Source: Acinetobacter kanungonis (GTDB lineage: Bacteria > Pseudomonadota > Gammaproteobacteria > Pseudomonadales > Moraxellaceae). From it: a DNA stretch of 64,000 bases. The stretch is taken from NCBI RefSeq assembly GCF_009939195.1, contig NZ_JAACKC010000002.1, positions 62,001-126,000 of the forward strand, read 5' to 3'. Positions 9,149 through 17,343 of this stretch are shown piece after piece (position 1 is the stretch's first letter; every line of letters starts with the position of its first letter). The translations under genes and the position numbers were made by a program. Below the pieces are notes generated by a model. It saw only the letters and a program-made list of their open reading frames with translations, was not told the origin of the DNA and did not search any database.

Positions 9149-9963
9149 GCGAAATGATTCAACCGCATGGTGGACATGCTTCAGAAGGCTATGGGCGACC
9201 AAAAGAACAGGGTGCCGATTTTAGCCACGGCATCGCCCTGTATTTGGAAAAAGTCAGTGTCTGGTTTGACTCTTTCCGTGCCCTGAATGATTTATCGCTA
9301 TATATCGAACAGGGGGAGTTACGCTGCATCATTGGTCCGAATGGGGCAGGTAAAACCACCTTGATGGATGTGATTACAGGAAAAACCCGTCCTACAGAAG
9401 GTTCAGCCTTTTTTGGGCAAACCTATGATTTGGCGAAGATGAGTACTGAACAAATTGCAGAAGCAGGCATTGGGCGTAAATTTCAGAAACCGACGGTATT
9501 TGAAAACTTCACGGTTTTGGAAAATTTACTGCTGGCTGCACCCAAAGATAAGCGAGTGAAAAAAAGCTTTTTCAGTAAATTGGATGCAGATGTTCAGATC
9601 GCACTGGATCAAACCCTCGAGCAAATTCGTTTAAAAGAATTGGTCAACAAGCCTGCGGGCCTGTTGTCACATGGTCAGAAGCAATGGCTGGAAATTGGCA
9701 TGTTACTGATGCAACGTCCAAAACTGATTTTACTGGATGAACCTGTGGCAGGCATGACCGATGCGGAAACCGAACGTACAGCGGAACTGTGTCTGGAGTT
9801 GAAAAAGGAGCATACCTTGGTGGTGGTTGAGCATGACATGAGCTTTATCGACACCATCAGTGAAAAAGTCACGGTCTTGGCACAAGGGGCGATTCTGGCA
9901 GAAGGAACGCTGGCAGAAGTGCAAGCCAATGAAGACGTGATTGAAAAATACTTGGGGCGTTAA
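9145..9963 (+). CDS. urtD: Urea ABC transporter ATP-binding protein UrtD
   Basis: Cytoplasmic ATPase of the urea importer, 272 residues. It shows Walker A GPNGAGKTT, an atypical signature LSHGQKQWLEIGM (the usual LSGGQ is replaced, as in known UrtD proteins), Walker B LILLDEP and the switch His in VVVEHD. The first 30 residues are a His/Gly-rich extension before the ABC fold. It overlaps urtC by four bases and is followed after ten bases by urtE. Confidence 0.93.
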   Translation: MSEMIQPHGGHASEGYGRPKEQGADFSHGIALYLEKVSVWFDSFRALNDLSLYIEQGELRCIIGPNGAGKTTLMDVITGKTRPTEGSAFFGQTYDLAKMSTEQIAEAGIGRKFQKPTVFENFTVLENLLLAAPKDKRVKKSFFSKLDADVQIALDQTLEQIRLKELVNKPAGLLSHGQKQWLEIGMLLMQRPKLILLDEPVAGMTDAETERTAELCLELKKEHTLVVVEHDMSFIDTISEKVTVLAQGAILAEGTLAEVQANEDVIEKYLGR

Positions 9964-9973
9964 GGAGCAGCAC

Positions 9974-10672
9974 ATGTTAGAAGTTAAGGCGGTAAACCAA
10001 TATTATGGGGGCAGCCACATTTTACGTGATGTGTCGTTCCAAGCCCCGATTGGCGAATGTTCAGTGGTGTTAGGACGCAATGGTGTCGGTAAAACCACCT
10101 TGCTGAAATGTCTGATGGGGATTTTACCGATCAAGTCTGGACAGATTGTATTGAATGGCAAAGACATTTCAAAACTTAGCCCCGAACAGCGAGTACGGGC
10201 GGGTTTGGCCTATGTGCCGCAGGGGCGGGATATTTTTTCGACCTTGACTGTGGAAGAAAATATTTTGATTGGTATGGCGAAATTTTCAGGCGCCAAAACC
10301 AAAAAAGTACCCGAACATTTGTATGAAATTTTTCCTGTACTGGACGAAATGAAGCATCGCCGTGCAGGGGATTTATCAGGAGGACAACAGCAGCAATTGG
10401 CAATTGCACGTGCTTTGGCCTCTGAACCTAAAGTGCTGATTTTGGATGAGCCGACGGAGGGGATTCAACCTTCCATCATTAAAGACATTGGTCGTGTGAT
10501 TCGTAAACTGGCGGATGGCGGTGATATGGCGATCATCTTGGTGGAACAGTTTTATGACTTTGCCGAAGAACTGGCGGATGGCTATACCGTGATGGCACGT
10601 GGACAGGTGATTGCACAGGGGCGTGGTGCTGAAATGCCTGAAAAAGGCATTAAGGATTTAGTGGCAATCTAA
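9974..10672 (+). CDS. urtE: Urea ABC transporter ATP-binding protein UrtE
   Basis: Second ATPase (LivF type) of the importer, 232 residues: Walker A GRNGVGKTT, signature LSGGQQQQLAIARAL, Walker B LILDEP followed by EGIQPSI, a UrtE hallmark. The ATG at 9974 follows AAGGAG (9962-9967). It is the last gene of the operon; the next gene is convergent and unrelated. No urease structural gene is present within the 53 kb downstream in this window. Confidence 0.94.
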   Translation: MLEVKAVNQYYGGSHILRDVSFQAPIGECSVVLGRNGVGKTTLLKCLMGILPIKSGQIVLNGKDISKLSPEQRVRAGLAYVPQGRDIFSTLTVEENILIGMAKFSGAKTKKVPEHLYEIFPVLDEMKHRRAGDLSGGQQQQLAIARALASEPKVLILDEPTEGIQPSIIKDIGRVIRKLADGGDMAIILVEQFYDFAEELADGYTVMARGQVIAQGRGAEMPEKGIKDLVAI

Positions 10673-10682
10673 AATGGATTCA

Positions 10683-10715
10683 CCTCTTAAGTCCTGTGCT
10701 CCATGACTTAAGAGG
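10683..10715. terminator. Convergent-gene hairpin between urtE and the PLD-like gene
   Basis: A perfect 11-bp inverted repeat, CCTCTTAAGTC (10683-10693) and GACTTAAGAGG (10705-10715), with an 11-base loop. T-tracts are weak on both sides, so termination strength is uncertain. Confidence 0.6.
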
Positions 10716-10726
10716 TTATGATCTGA

Positions 10727-11428
10727 TTACAGACTGGTATTTTCAGACCATAAGAAATAACCGCCATATTGGCTAGGTCTGTATTCACCACCTATAGCTT
10801 TACCTTGTTCAGTTAGAAAATGTTTCCCGTTTTCATTGAATTGCAGCAGTCCTTTTTCAACAAAAATCTCTAAAAGCTCGCCTGTTTTGATTTTATGCTT
10901 GGCTGCCAATTTTGAGGAAGTCAGTTTGGTAGACTGGTCTGAATCTTCTTGAGTCGTCTCTGCTTTATTCGCTTCAGCTTTGACTTCATCTAAAGAAATC
11001 CTCACTTCATCACTAATCCGAATGATTCGTTGGGCTTCTTCATACGCATCTTTAAAGACTTGGGCATCTTCTTCTTTCGAAATTAAAATGCCCATCTCAT
11101 TATTATTGACTTGGCTAAATTCATACAGGTTTAAACTCGAAACAATGCAGCTTTCTTCATTCAGATAGCACTTGGCATGTAGGTTTTTGCAAAAGCTAAT
11201 CCGAACATAATCCAGTTGTTGCATCCATTTAATTTCATCAGGATGCAAATCACTTTTGCCATAAATAATACGAATATCAATTTTTATGCGGTTCTTATCT
11301 TCAAGTAATTCTTTAATACGATCATTCAGTCTTAAATAGGGACTAATCAGAATTAAGCGCTCTTTGGCATTTTTGATTAACTCTTCCAGAAAAAAGTTCG
11401 TTGCACTGGTATTTAAAAATTTCGCCAT
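10727..11428 (-). CDS. Phospholipase D-like (single HKD) domain protein
   Basis: A 233-residue protein without signal peptide. Residues 1-140 resemble PLD-like nucleases: LILISPYLRL near residue 27, then HAKCYLNEE near 84 followed by SSLNLYEFS and N.E.G. The HxKx4D signature is present except that Asp is replaced by Glu. A single motif implies dimerisation, as in Nuc-type endonucleases. A linker rich in Glu/Lys/Ser follows; the last 60 residues look like a small winged-helix or SAP-like module ending in QYGGYFLW. Start ATG has GAGGG seven bases upstream. The role is unknown; restriction-like or repair nuclease is the best guess. Confidence 0.65.
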   Translation of the reverse strand: MAKFLNTSATNFFLEELIKNAKERLILISPYLRLNDRIKELLEDKNRIKIDIRIIYGKSDLHPDEIKWMQQLDYVRISFCKNLHAKCYLNEESCIVSSLNLYEFSQVNNNEMGILISKEEDAQVFKDAYEEAQRIIRISDEVRISLDEVKAEANKAETTQEDSDQSTKLTSSKLAAKHKIKTGELLEIFVEKGLLQFNENGKHFLTEQGKAIGGEYRPSQYGGYFLWSENTSL

Positions 11429-11463
11429 GTGATGACCCTCAAAAAATTATAAAGCGATATCAG

Positions 11464-12213
11464 TTATTTAGTTTCTACTTTTATATAGGTGCCGCTGGCA
11501 GAGACATTATGCCCAAAACCACAGCCTGAAGTATTTTGCTGTTCTTCCACCACAATTTTCTGTCCCTGTTTGGCATCAGTGGCAAAATTTAACTGGATTT
11601 GGCAATCCTCATATTTATAAATTGCTTTTTTCTGTTGTAGCGGCATTTGTGTATCGAAGCTGCCTAAATTCGGTCCATAAATCAGCCCCCGCAGTCCAAA
11701 ATAATAGCCTTCAAATTCAATTTGATAAGTATTTTTAAGTTGTTTTACCGTGATGCTATCCCATTGTCCGAAACCATTGGGACTGACATAGGTCCCTGCC
11801 AAAGCGGATGAAGCTTGTAGCTTGGGCAATTGGGACAAATTGAACTGACTCATTTTTGAATCGGGATTACGCAGAAACCATGCCCGTGCCCACAGGGGTT
11901 TGCCCAGTTTGGCATAGGTCAGTCCGACATTATTATTGGCGATTTCTATCTCGCGATCCGTGACCTTAACACCACTTTCATCTGCATTAATTTGGCAAAA
12001 ATGTGACCAAGCCGCTTGATCCTGAAACTGGTTGAGGGCTTGGGTGTATTGTTTTTGGTCGTAATATTGCTTACCCAAACGCGCATATTGTTTCAGTTTG
12101 CTACAGCCTTGTTGTAACTCTTGTTCATAGCTCGATTCGGCCATGCTAATCTGTGGAAAAATCCATGCGGAGGTGCTTAAAGCCATAAGGGATAAAATTT
12201 TAAATTTCTGCAT
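11464..12213 (-). CDS. Hypothetical secreted protein with TPR-like N-terminal part
   Basis: I do not recognise a named family. The 249-residue product has a signal peptide ending near residue 25 (SMAES). An Ala/Gln/Tyr-rich helical stretch of about 110 residues (QYYDQKQYTQALNQF) resembles one or two tetratricopeptide units. The C-terminal half is beta-rich with two cysteines (EDCQIQL and TSGCGFGH) that could form a disulfide. No clear ribosome site precedes the ATG. It is divergent from the gene at 12448 and may be cotranscribed upstream of the PLD-like gene (35-base gap). Probably periplasmic; function unknown. Confidence 0.6.
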   Translation of the reverse strand: MQKFKILSLMALSTSAWIFPQISMAESSYEQELQQGCSKLKQYARLGKQYYDQKQYTQALNQFQDQAAWSHFCQINADESGVKVTDREIEIANNNVGLTYAKLGKPLWARAWFLRNPDSKMSQFNLSQLPKLQASSALAGTYVSPNGFGQWDSITVKQLKNTYQIEFEGYYFGLRGLIYGPNLGSFDTQMPLQQKKAIYKYEDCQIQLNFATDAKQGQKIVVEEQQNTSGCGFGHNVSASGTYIKVETK

Positions 12214-12373
12214 TGTTATTAAAATTCAAAAGTGATGTGCTAGATAGTCTAGGTAATCTGACGGGATTTAAACAGTATAAATCAAGAAAAAATGAGCGAT
12301 ACAGGTGGCTGGTTTTTGTTTAAAAAGGAAGCGATTCAATTTGGGCGGGTAGGTTACAAACTGCAATTGAATT

Positions 12374-12393
12374 AACACAGTTTGTACTGTGTT
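12374..12393. promoter_or_regulatory. Palindromic operator-like site
   Basis: AACACAGT-TTGT-ACTGTGTT, a perfect 8-bp inverted repeat with a 4-base centre, 55 bases upstream of the gene at 12448 in a divergent intergenic region. No T-tract follows, so a protein-binding site is more likely than a terminator. Confidence 0.45.
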
Positions 12394-12447
12394 TTGGTCG
12401 CCAAATCGAGCTAAGCTAAGGGCAATAAGTATAACAAGGACCTCATC

Positions 12448-12948
12448 ATGGACGCTTTTCTTTTCAGCATTGCCCCGAATGATTTAGAGAATTTAATGCT
12501 CGATGCGGAGAGCATGGGGGACATTGAACAGGCCCCATATAAACAGCAACAAATTGATTTGGGGGGGCTCTGGCCTGTGCTGGGTCAAATGTTCAGCCAG
12601 CAGCGTTCGACTCATTTGAATTTACATGACCTCATTTATGCAGAATATCCCATCTCGGAACACTCGAAAATAAAATCCGTTGCGCGCTATAATCCAGCCG
12701 TGCATGTCATGGAATTGACGCAAGCCCTTGAACAGATTAGCGTTGAAGATCTAGAAAAATATTGTCAGCAGCATCGGCATACCTCTGAAATTGCCCAGTT
12801 AGTGGGGGATCACTCAGCGCAGTTAGATGAGGCAGAGCTCATTTTATTATTGACCCAATTAAAAAGTTTTTATCGGCATGCCATGGAACAAAACTATGCT
12901 GTGGTGAGCTTGATTGCCGAAAATTTACGTCCGAAACAATTGATTTAG
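12448..12948 (+). CDS. Hypothetical cytoplasmic protein (DUF1877-like context, unassigned)
   Basis: A 166-residue, acidic, largely helical protein with no signal peptide and no catalytic motif that I can name. The N-terminal segment (FSIAPNDLENLML), a GGLWPVL stretch near residue 40 and the C-terminal LKSFYRHAMEQ loosely recall YfbM/DUF1877-type proteins of similar size, but this is not secure. AAGGA lies eight bases before the ATG. It is monocistronic, ends at a strong terminator shared with the convergent porin gene, and has a palindromic site upstream. Confidence 0.6.
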   Translation: MDAFLFSIAPNDLENLMLDAESMGDIEQAPYKQQQIDLGGLWPVLGQMFSQQRSTHLNLHDLIYAEYPISEHSKIKSVARYNPAVHVMELTQALEQISVEDLEKYCQQHRHTSEIAQLVGDHSAQLDEAELILLLTQLKSFYRHAMEQNYAVVSLIAENLRPKQLI

Positions 12949-12973
12949 TCTACAAGCTACGAAACGGATGCAT

Positions 12974-13004
12974 AAAAAAAGCAAGACCGATGTCTTGCTT
13001 TTTC
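12974..13004. terminator. Bidirectional terminator
   Basis: AAAAAGCAAGAC - CGAT - GTCTTGCTTTTT: a perfect stem with A/T flanks between the convergent genes at 12448 and 13023. Confidence 0.9.
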
Positions 13005-13022
13005 TCAGGCTGATTCAATCCA

Positions 13023-13748
13023 TTAGAAATGGTATTTAATCAAAGCGCTGACGTTATTTTCGTCATAATCTGTACCGTATTTGTTGTTCCAAACCGACCA
13101 CTCCGCACCGAGGTATAAACGCGTGTCTGGAGAAATGTGCTTACCGACATTCCATTTCCACTGTGTGGTCCAGTTCATTTCACTCTTGTGATCATCTTCA
13201 GCAGTTGACCAGTCTAAGAAACCGTCCACAAGGAAGTCTTCTGAACCGAGTTTAAATGGGACACCGTAAACCAAGGTCATTTGGTAGTCATCATCTTGCT
13301 TCTCATTGTCAGCTTTGTACAAATTCACTTGAGCATATTGGAAATATGGAATGGCAAGATCTACACCTACACCATAAAGGTAGTTGTTAAAGCCATCACC
13401 ACCTGTACCAGCTTCCCAAGTGGTTGCAACCAATACATCTTTAATTGGGCCTAACTCAAGTTTTTGACCAGAGATTGCACCAAGGCTCAAGCGCGGTGAA
13501 GCCTCGAAATAAGTTTGATTACCATCAACATCATTGTTGGTACGGTCAGCAAAAGCAAAGAAATCACCGTATTTCAACTTTGCTGTATATTCAAAAGTTA
13601 CCGTTGTTTGCTCGTCCTCACGTGCAATCAGTTGGTAATCTTCACCATATAAACCTGTGATACTAAAATCTTGCCAGATTGGCGCAGCTTGAGTAAAAGT
13701 CGCTGCAGTAGCCAATGCACATGTCGCCGCAATTTGAGTCAGTTTCAT
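13023..13748 (-). CDS. Tsx/OmpK-family outer-membrane channel
   Basis: Predicted outer-membrane beta-barrel of the nucleoside-specific channel (Tsx/OmpK) family, 241 residues. It has a signal peptide ending TQAAP, the family-like N-terminal WQDFSITGLYGEDYQL, alternating strands, and a terminal Phe (ALIKYHF) for BAM recognition. The start is the ATG at 13748, with GGGGGAG about ten bases upstream; a TTG immediately before it is rejected. Its neighbour upstream is a purine-degradation gene (puuE), which suggests a nucleoside or purine-catabolite substrate. Its long upstream region carries three related inverted repeats. Confidence 0.75.
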   Translation of the reverse strand: MKLTQIAATCALATAATFTQAAPIWQDFSITGLYGEDYQLIAREDEQTTVTFEYTAKLKYGDFFAFADRTNNDVDGNQTYFEASPRLSLGAISGQKLELGPIKDVLVATTWEAGTGGDGFNNYLYGVGVDLAIPYFQYAQVNLYKADNEKQDDDYQMTLVYGVPFKLGSEDFLVDGFLDWSTAEDDHKSEMNWTTQWKWNVGKHISPDTRLYLGAEWSVWNNKYGTDYDENNVSALIKYHF

Positions 13749-13895
13749 CAAAAAATATCTCCCCCGAGAAAGCGTTTAAAGGATACAGATTCTTTAGCAA
13801 AAATAAAGCCAAATTTGACCAATAATTTAAAAAATCAGCCATTGAAAATGAATTTAAATAGAGTTAATAGATGTGATTGATAATATTGATTATTT

Positions 13896-14035
13896 TACCA
13901 AATGGTACAGTTTTAACAGAGTTTTAAAATCGCATAAAATAGATTGAAAACTATTGGTGATAAAATATTCAAGATAAATGTTTTATAAGACAGATGTTTG
14001 CACCAATTTGGTGAGCTTGTGTTTAACCATTTGGT
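13896..14035. promoter_or_regulatory. Cluster of ACCA-N-TGGT inverted repeats upstream of the Tsx-like gene
   Basis: This lies in the 513-base gap 13749-14261. Three short dyads share half-sites: TACCA-AA-TGGTA at 13896-13907, CACCA-ATT-TGGTG at 14001-14013, and ACCA-TT-TGGT at 14026-14035. They are likely operators for a regulator of the porin or of purine catabolism; the protein is not known. The rest of the gap is AT-rich without a credible gene. Confidence 0.5.
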
Positions 14036-14193
14036 CAATTGTGTTGATTGTCGAGCTGACCTTAAAAATAGAAAGAGATTATTAAAGCATGGTTCATTTT
14101 GCATCATCCTTTGGCAGAAAGACGCGACCTACTGAAATTCAGGATTAAGCAATTTAACTTATTAATGTCTGAACATGGGATCTGTAGCAGATT

Positions 14194-14229
14194 GCCAAAA
14201 GAGCGCAAACTTTGCAGTTCTCTTTTGGC
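14194..14229 (-). terminator. Stem-loop downstream of puuE
   Basis: A perfect 10-bp outer stem, GCCAAAAGAG with CTCTTTTGGC, encloses an inner GCAAA/TTTGC stem. It starts 33 bases beyond the puuE stop. No T-run follows on the minus strand, so it may be a weak terminator or an mRNA 3'-end protector. Confidence 0.5.
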
Positions 14230-14261
14230 GGTGAGTGATGCCGCTGTGCATTTAACGCCAT

Positions 14262-15236
14262 TTAATGGGATGCTGCGGGTGGATGTTGCTCTAACCAATG
14301 TTGCGCGATATCGCCACGTCGGCAAATCCAAACCTGCTCATGCGACTGAATATAATCCAAAAACTTTTGTAAGGCCTTAAATCGTCCAGGTCGACCTAAC
14401 AGTCGGCAGTGCATACCAATCGAAAGCATTTTCGGTGCATCTGCACCTTCGGCATAAAGTACATCAAACGCATCTTTTAAATACTGGAAAAAATCTTCAC
14501 TGGTGCTAAACCCATTGGCTGCACTGTATTTCATGTCATTGCTGTCGAGGGTGTACGGAATAATCAGATGTGGACGACGGTCGCCTGCCTGATTGGTCAA
14601 TGTGGTCCAAAAAGGCAGGTCATCACCATAATGATCACAGTCATATTGAATCTGCGGGAACTCTGCCAGCAGCTGACGGGTGCGTGGGCTATCTCGTCCT
14701 GTATACCAGCCAATTGGAGCATAACCAAACAAGGCTTCGAGTACGCTAATGGCTTGATCCATATGCTGACGTTCTGTTGCTGCATCGATATTTTGATAAT
14801 GTAGCCAGCGTTGTCCATGCGAAACCACATCGTACTGTGCCGCTTGAATGGCTTCGACCACATACGGATTACGAACTAAGGCCATGCCGACACCAAAAAT
14901 GGTCATTGGCAGTTGGCGACGTTGAAATTCTGCATGAATACGCCAGAACCCTGCGCGAGAACCATATTCGTACATGGAATCCATCGACATATGTTTTTCT
15001 GGATAGCTGGCAGCGCCAAAAATTTCCGATAAAAATTGTTCCGAACCTGCATCGCCATGTTCAATGTGGTTCTCTCCACCTTCTTCATAATTCAACACAA
15101 ACTGCACCGCAATGCGTGCTTGATTGGGCCATGCAGCATGAGGAACTTGCCCGTGATAGCCAATTAAATCACGGGAATAAGGGGTGGATCGTATCGAGTT
15201 GATGAGTTCTTGACCACGCAAGTAAGGAGTTGTCAC
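14262..15236 (-). CDS. puuE: Allantoinase-type polysaccharide-deacetylase-fold hydrolase (PuuE)
   Basis: A 324-residue NodB-fold amidohydrolase of the PuuE family, the non-metalloenzyme-type allantoinase that opens allantoin to allantoate in purine breakdown. Visible family features are RDLIGYHGQ near residue 21, the NYEEGGE segment near 50, SHGQRWLHY near 138, and the C-terminal SIGMHCRLLGRPGR near 270. The start is a GTG at 15236 with AAGGA nine bases upstream. Other purine genes (uraD, alc, urate oxidase) are not adjacent. The neighbours are a Tsx-like channel and, 4 kb away, a urea importer, which together suggest nitrogen scavenging. Cytoplasmic. Confidence 0.8.
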   Translation of the reverse strand: MTTPYLRGQELINSIRSTPYSRDLIGYHGQVPHAAWPNQARIAVQFVLNYEEGGENHIEHGDAGSEQFLSEIFGAASYPEKHMSMDSMYEYGSRAGFWRIHAEFQRRQLPMTIFGVGMALVRNPYVVEAIQAAQYDVVSHGQRWLHYQNIDAATERQHMDQAISVLEALFGYAPIGWYTGRDSPRTRQLLAEFPQIQYDCDHYGDDLPFWTTLTNQAGDRRPHLIIPYTLDSNDMKYSAANGFSTSEDFFQYLKDAFDVLYAEGADAPKMLSIGMHCRLLGRPGRFKALQKFLDYIQSHEQVWICRRGDIAQHWLEQHPPAASH

Positions 15237-15477
15237 GATTGGTTATCCTTTTGATAATTTTTTTAAAATAGCACTTGCATATTTTCGAGTTAAGCCCGAT
15301 ATTCAAAGGACAAGGACACGATTCTGCAGACTCAAAAGTGTTCATCATTTCAATGAGGAGGTTGGTTCCAAAATTGATTAAAGATGTTCGAATGCTGTGT
15401 AAACAGCAAGCTACAAGCGTGCCAAGATAAAAAAGTTTTGCACAAAAAAGATTCAGATAGATAAAGAGGATTAGATT

Positions 15478-15855
15478 ATGAACATTGAAATCCGTACAGA
15501 TAAAAACATTCAAAATAATGATCGTTTAATTAGTTATGTGCGTGCAGAACTGAACCAAGAATTCCAACGTCATAGTGAACGTATTACCCATTTCTCAGTC
15601 CATTTAAGTGATGAAAATGGGGACAAAGGCGGCGATGATGACATTAAATGTATGATTGAAGCGCGCCCAGCAGGATTAAAGCCTGTGGTGGTGAATCATA
15701 AAGGACATAATGTTGATACAGCCTTGCACGGTGCCATTGATCGTTTGAAACGTAGTCTTGAGCATGTGTTTGAAAAACGAGAAAATCCCCGAGGTGGGCA
15801 ATTAGAATTTGCGGATGCTGATGCAGGCAAAGATGTGATTGATGATGAAGATTAA
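15478..15855 (+). CDS. HPF/RaiA-family ribosome-associated protein
   Basis: Predicted ribosome-hibernation or stress protein of the S30AE fold, 125 residues. Such proteins bind the 30S decoding centre in starved cells and block translation or promote 70S pairing. The sequence has the family pattern HFSVHLSDE, then MIEARPAG, then A..GAIDRLKRSLEH, and an acidic tail (about 15 residues) not found in short HPF. It lacks the long C-terminal dimerisation domain. AGAGGA is seven bases before the ATG. It is monocistronic and followed by a terminator. The canonical hpf next to rpoN is presumably elsewhere, so this is likely a paralogue. Confidence 0.75.
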   Translation: MNIEIRTDKNIQNNDRLISYVRAELNQEFQRHSERITHFSVHLSDENGDKGGDDDIKCMIEARPAGLKPVVVNHKGHNVDTALHGAIDRLKRSLEHVFEKRENPRGGQLEFADADAGKDVIDDED

Positions 15856-15881
15856 GCTCAACTGAATTGAGCCGAAAATAG

Positions 15882-15906
15882 AAAAAAGCCCTGCGGGGCT
15901 TTTTTT
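15882..15906 (+). terminator. Terminator after the HPF-like gene
   Basis: AAAAAAGCCC - TGCG - GGGCTTTTTT, 27 bases after the stop. Confidence 0.9.
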
Positions 15907-15998
15907 ATATGAATTAAAAACTTTAGATATACATTTACCTCAAACAAAACACCCAGAATTCGGCATAATATTCCGAAACTGATGAAAGAGTATGTTCC

Positions 15999-16541
15999 AT
16001 GTTAACAGCACAACAACAAGTCTTTGTGCAGGCGATAGAAGAATTAGACCTGCCGCAAGTACAACGTCTTTTAGCTGAAGGTTTAGATCCCAACTTTATT
16101 GATGCTGAGAAAGGTCCTGCTGTTTCAGTGTGGTCAGACGGATTATTTCAATGGTGGGAGCATGTTTGCGAAGCCTATGAAGCAGGCCAGGCATTGACTG
16201 AAGAACAAAAACAGCAGCAACTGGCAGTGCATCTCGAGATTATGGAGGCTTTAATTCAAGCCAAAGCCAATTTCTACTTATGGGACAGTGAAGAATTATA
16301 TGGTCCGTTATGGGATGCGGCGAGTTCGGCATGTGTACCCGCAGTACAGCGTTTATTAGACATCAAGGTCGATCCAAATACCCGTGATGAACATGGACAC
16401 ACCATTTTATCTTCGATCAGTGATTTATTTTTTGATTGCGACTTCGATGCGATTAACTGGGCAGAAGCTTTACCTGAAGAACGTCAAACGTTAGAGTTGT
16501 TGCGCAGTCAGGGTGCAAAAATGACCAAAGAATTGGCTTAA
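15999..16541 (+). CDS. Ankyrin-repeat-like protein
   Basis: A 180-residue cytoplasmic protein. Residues 1-35 (VQRLLAEGLDPNFID) and 105-140 (VQRLLDIKVDPNTRDEHGHTIL) are two ankyrin-type units, separated by an acidic, Trp-rich insertion (SVWSDGLFQWWEHV). No enzymatic motif is visible. It starts 93 bases after the previous terminator and ends 14 bases before the outer-membrane protein gene, so the two may be cotranscribed. Function unknown; protein binding is the only inference. Confidence 0.6.
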   Translation: MLTAQQQVFVQAIEELDLPQVQRLLAEGLDPNFIDAEKGPAVSVWSDGLFQWWEHVCEAYEAGQALTEEQKQQQLAVHLEIMEALIQAKANFYLWDSEELYGPLWDAASSACVPAVQRLLDIKVDPNTRDEHGHTILSSISDLFFDCDFDAINWAEALPEERQTLELLRSQGAKMTKELA

Positions 16542-16555
16542 TACCGAGGCAAATC

Positions 16556-17326
16556 ATGAAAAAATTACAACAATATGGCGTATTGGCACTGACTCTTGGT
16601 GCCGCTTGTCCCGTTTTTGCGGCAGACTTTTCGTTTGAGCGTCCAGGTTCGGGCATCGGCACAGGGATTACACCAGTCGGACAACTGGCTTGGGAACAAG
16701 GTTTGCCAAGTGCCAGCTATCAAGAAAGCACCGTCGATGGCGTACAGCAAAAAACCACAACCTTGAATGCAGACACCTTATTGCGTACGGGGATTGCACA
16801 CAACTTGGAATTACAACTGGGTTGGCAAGGACCATCTTGGAGTCAGGTCAAGCAAGCGGGTAAAACGGTGGATGAAGATGGCTTAGGCGATGTCAGCATC
16901 GGTTTAAAAAGTGCAATTGACCTGAATGATGACAACTTGACCATGGCGGTGCTGTTGGAAGCGGTACTGGCAACAGGTAATGATGGCTTTACTGCAGAAG
17001 ACGATATTTATGCTTTGGCAACTGCCGTGTCTTATCAGCAAAGTGATTTGCTTAACACCTCTATCACCATGCGTTACGAAGTTCAGGATGGCGATTGGGC
17101 AGTGACCGCGATCCCGACCATTGGCTATAAGCTTTCAGACAAATGGTCAGGCTTTTCGGAATTGGTCTATCGTAAGGCGGAAAGCCAAGACTATGAATAC
17201 TCACTCGGTTCGGGTGTAATTTATGCCTTGAATGAGCGGACTCAGTTCGATGCCAGTGTGGGCGTAGTGTTGAGTGGTGCCGATAAGAGCTATCAATCTG
17301 GTTTAGGCGTTTCGTACTTATTCTAA
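16556..17326 (+). CDS. Outer-membrane beta-barrel of the phenol-degradation (MetA/meta-pathway) transporter family
   Basis: A 256-residue predicted outer-membrane protein: signal peptide ending PVFAAD, then a SFERPGSGIGTGITPVGQ segment, repeated amphipathic strands and a final Phe (GVSYLF). The pattern fits the meta-pathway phenol degradation-like outer-membrane family (Pfam PF13557 type), whose substrates are mostly unknown. GAGG precedes the ATG. It is tightly followed by dsbD, two bases after its stop if the earliest dsbD start is used. Confidence 0.65.
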   Translation: MKKLQQYGVLALTLGAACPVFAADFSFERPGSGIGTGITPVGQLAWEQGLPSASYQESTVDGVQQKTTTLNADTLLRTGIAHNLELQLGWQGPSWSQVKQAGKTVDEDGLGDVSIGLKSAIDLNDDNLTMAVLLEAVLATGNDGFTAEDDIYALATAVSYQQSDLLNTSITMRYEVQDGDWAVTAIPTIGYKLSDKWSGFSELVYRKAESQDYEYSLGSGVIYALNERTQFDASVGVVLSGADKSYQSGLGVSYLF

Positions 17327-17343
17327 AGGTGTCAGTCTTGTTT

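Noticed and set aside
14099-14380. 93-codon frame in the puuE 3' region
   Set aside because: It overlaps the puuE end and the hairpin; a shadow of the puuE coding region.
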